A DNA stretch of 64,000 nucleotides from CAYLUN01 sp964386865. GTDB lineage: Bacteria; Verrucomicrobiota; Kiritimatiellia; RFP12; UBA1067. The translations under genes and the position numbers were made by a program. Under the pieces are notes generated by a model, which saw only the letters and a list, made by a program, of their open reading frames with translations, was not told the DNA's origin and searched no databases. This document shows positions 62,401 through 64,000 of the stretch, in pieces; the stretch's first letter is position 1, and each line of letters starts with the position of its first letter. The stretch lies in contig CAYLUN010000024.1 of the NCBI GenBank assembly GCA_964386865.1, positions 1 through 64,000 on the forward strand. Direction: 5' to 3'.

Positions 62401-62415
62401 ACGTTCCGTCCGCCC

Positions 62416-62895
62416 CTATGCCCGCCTGCCGTCGTGGCGGCGGAAGCGCTCCTGCGCCAACGCCTCGTACGCCGTGCCGGCCAGGCCGTAGTTCACGTAG
62501 GGGTCGATCGAGATGCCGCCGCGCGCGTTGAACAGCCCCCGCACCTCCAGATACTTGGGCTCCATCAGGGCCACGAGGTCGCCCAGGATGACGTTGATGC
62601 AGTCCTCGTGGAAGTCGCCGTGGTTCCTGAAGCTGAAGAGGTAGAGCTTGAGCGACTTGCTCTCCACCATCCGCTTGGCCGGGATGTACTGGACGGTGAT
62701 GGTCGCGAAGTCCGGCTGCCCCGTCATCGGGCAGAGCGAGGTGAACTCCGGGCAGGTGAAGGTCACCCAGTAGTCGCGGCCCGGATGCTTGTTGACGAAC
62801 GTCTCCAAAACCGAAGGGTCGTAGCGGTCGGCGTAGGCGGTTTTAGCGGAACCGAGCTGGGTGACGCCTTTCAGCTCTCGTTTTGTTCGTGGCAT
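62416..62895 (-). CDS. queF: preQ0 reductase
   Basis: A 159-residue, short-type QueF of the tunnelling fold. The nucleophile C55 and the proton donor D62 lie in TSLCPMTGQPDF; ESKSLKLYLFSFRNHGDFHE is the substrate-binding region. It reduces preQ0 to preQ1 with NADPH. First gene of the que operon; AAGGAG precedes the ATG. Confidence 0.97.
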   Translation of the reverse strand: MPRTKRELKGVTQLGSAKTAYADRYDPSVLETFVNKHPGRDYWVTFTCPEFTSLCPMTGQPDFATITVQYIPAKRMVESKSLKLYLFSFRNHGDFHEDCINVILGDLVALMEPKYLEVRGLFNARGGISIDPYVNYGLAGTAYEALAQERFRRHDGRRA

Positions 62896-62922
62896 GGGGG
62901 GGCTCCTTATGAAACTGCCACC

Positions 62923-62931
62923 GTTATAGCA
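62923..62931 (-). promoter_or_regulatory. Extended -10 promoter of the que operon
   Basis: Transcribed strand TGCTATAAC: a TGn extension plus TATAAC (5/6 match), 28 nt before the queF ATG. No clear -35 hexamer. The short leader has no room for a preQ1 aptamer. Confidence 0.45.
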
Positions 62932-63044
62932 GAAATTCCTGCGTTTAGCACACCCGATTCTCTGCGTCCGCGCTTTTCATTTGCGGAGACCGACAGCCGT
63001 CGCTTACACTGTGTGTGCGTCAACAACCAGCCCGGGGTGTATCC

Positions 63045-63734
63045 ATGCGAATGATCCTTTGCACGTTGGCCGTCTGCCTGTCGCTTCTGGCGTCCGTCTT
63101 CACGACTCAAGCGCTGGTCCGCGCCGAAGGCAAGCGTACCCGCTCCGTGATCCCGAAGGCGCTGAGCGAGCCCCTGCCCGGCGCGGGCACAGAGTCGGTC
63201 ATCGGGAAGCTCGACGCGCTCAACGCCCAGCTCGCCAGCCTCAGCCGACGCCTCGCCCTGCTCGAGGACGCCGCCAGCCGCAAGCCGGCGAGCACAGCCG
63301 CAGCCGCCCCGGATCCGGTTCTGACGGAGACGCGGGCGCTCGCGACTGCGGTCCGAGGCCTCGCCGCCTCAGAGGAGCGGCTCGCCAGCGTGCCGCGCCA
63401 CCTGGCCGAGCTGACCACCTATCTCGACCAGTCGTTCGGCCACCTGGAGAAGAAGGTCGACGCGGTCGCCGCCACGCCCGAAGAGACGAAGGCGACTCTG
63501 GACGCGCTGGCGCGCAAAGTGGACGACATCGACCACTACTTCTCGCCGCTCTACACGTTCCTCGGCCTGACGTACGACCGCGACAACGACGACCTGCTCG
63601 CCGCGTACCCGTCGATAGACGTGAGGCTCAGCGCGCTCTTCGGAGAAATCGAAGCCCTGCACGCCGCCGTGGCTGACGTCCGCGCGCACTTGATGGCGCC
63701 GGTCGTCATCGAGCCTGCCAAACGCCCCCGGTGA
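63045..63734 (+). CDS. Membrane-anchored coiled-coil protein of unknown function
   Basis: A 229-residue protein (ATG 63045; ATG 63051 and GTG 63015 are alternatives). A hydrophobic N-terminus (ILCTLAVCLSLLASVFTTQA) acts as anchor or signal; then two coiled-coil stretches (GKLDALNAQLASLSRRLALL, YLDQSFGHLEKKVDAVAATP) and a final LSALFGEIEALHAAVADVRA helix. Composition is Ala/Leu-rich. No domain that I recognise. It points away from the que operon. Confidence 0.7.
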   Translation: MRMILCTLAVCLSLLASVFTTQALVRAEGKRTRSVIPKALSEPLPGAGTESVIGKLDALNAQLASLSRRLALLEDAASRKPASTAAAAPDPVLTETRALATAVRGLAASEERLASVPRHLAELTTYLDQSFGHLEKKVDAVAATPEETKATLDALARKVDDIDHYFSPLYTFLGLTYDRDNDDLLAAYPSIDVRLSALFGEIEALHAAVADVRAHLMAPVVIEPAKRPR

Positions 63735-63750
63735 ACCTGCGCCGCGCGCC

Positions 63751-63982
63751 GGGTGCGATTTTACTTCGTTGCATCGCACCCAGAAGTCAGAATTCAGGAG
63801 TCAGAATTCAGAATTGCTTCGCAACGACTTACATACGAAAGCGCCGCCCAAAAAGGTGTCTCCCAAAGAGGAGACAGGAAGAATCTCGCGCGAATCGGAC
63901 ATAACTCGTTGGCATCCAACTCCTGAATTCTGGCTTCTGGCTTCTGAATTCTGTGCGATTGCAATAGTTTGCAATCGCACCC
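63751..63982. mobile_element. MITE-like element with terminal inverted repeats and 11-bp flanking repeat
   Basis: The ends are inverted (GGGTGCGATT at 63751-63760 and AATCGCACCC at 63973-63982). Each end is itself a hairpin: GTGCGAT/ATCGCAC (63753-63779) and a 12-bp perfect stem (63953-63980). The interior carries inverted blocks of AGAATTCAG and CTGAATTCT words. CCGCGCGCCGG flanks it on both sides (63742-63752 and 63983-63993), like a target-site duplication. No coding capacity. Confidence 0.6.
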
Positions 63983-64000
63983 CCGCGCGCCGGCGCCGAA

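Noticed and set aside
62896..63000. preQ1 riboswitch upstream of queF
   Set aside because: The leader after the extended -10 is under 30 nt and lacks the aptamer's conserved stem and A-rich tail.

Overview
The window is high-GC bacterial DNA that looks like a free-living or host-associated, probably anaerobic member of the PVC superphylum (Kiritimatiellota/Verrucomicrobiota-like). The clues are a DUF1080 hydrolase, secreted sulfatases, a very large protein of autotransporter-associated beta-strand repeats, an exported HEAT/hydrazine-synthase-alpha-like c-type protein, lamin-tail/CotH proteins, Tat-exported Gfo/Idh/MocA oxidoreductases and a UroD/corrinoid methyl-transfer module. This assignment is inference from gene content; no rRNA is present.

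Layout: 3-371 tail of a DUF1080 gene; 384-529 dyad-containing repeats; 530-2149 prfC (minus); 2364-11045 plus-strand surface/degradation block (beta-strand-repeat protein and two sulfatases); 11052-12449 MBL/beta-CASP nuclease; 12450-14059 a gene-poor patch with a long inverted repeat and an ankyrin lipoprotein gene broken at G-tracts; 14060-16955 fatty-acid operon fabF-fabZ-fabV; 17098-20034 corrinoid protein, UroD-thioredoxin fusion and CobW GTPase, divergent from an AraC regulator at 20166. From 21117 to 62895 every gene I support is on the minus strand: an envelope operon (21117-27637), two small unknown genes, then a 20-kb phosphate locus (28722-48680), a gph phosphatase, an orphan PAS histidine kinase, a Gfo/Idh oxidoreductase, a lamin-tail/CotH protein, an RluA pseudouridine synthase, lysA, an L,D-transpeptidase and the queuosine set queF-queC-queD-queE. 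The window ends with a coiled-coil envelope protein (plus strand) and a MITE-like element.

The most coherent system is the phosphate locus. Read in the direction of transcription it runs porin, pstS, pstC, pstA, pstB, phoU, phoB, phoR, secreted beta-helix protein, TonB-dependent receptor, DUF3450 protein, long TtpC-like ExbB, ExbB, ExbD, TonB, TPR protein. This is a complete Pst/PhoBR set joined to a complete TonB2-type energiser and its receptor. Three promoters in it (upstream of the porin, the beta-helix protein and the receptor) share the same architecture on the transcribed strand: CT(G/A)AC, exactly 10 nt, then a -10 hexamer. Further half-sites lie upstream at multiples of 11 bp in two of them, which is how PhoB boxes are built. 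I infer one PhoB regulon in which the receptor and secreted protein harvest a phosphorus source and the TonB2 machine powers uptake across the outer membrane.

Gene starts were moved to internal start codons where a Shine-Dalgarno sequence or signal peptide supports it. No tRNA, rRNA or CRISPR array was recognised.
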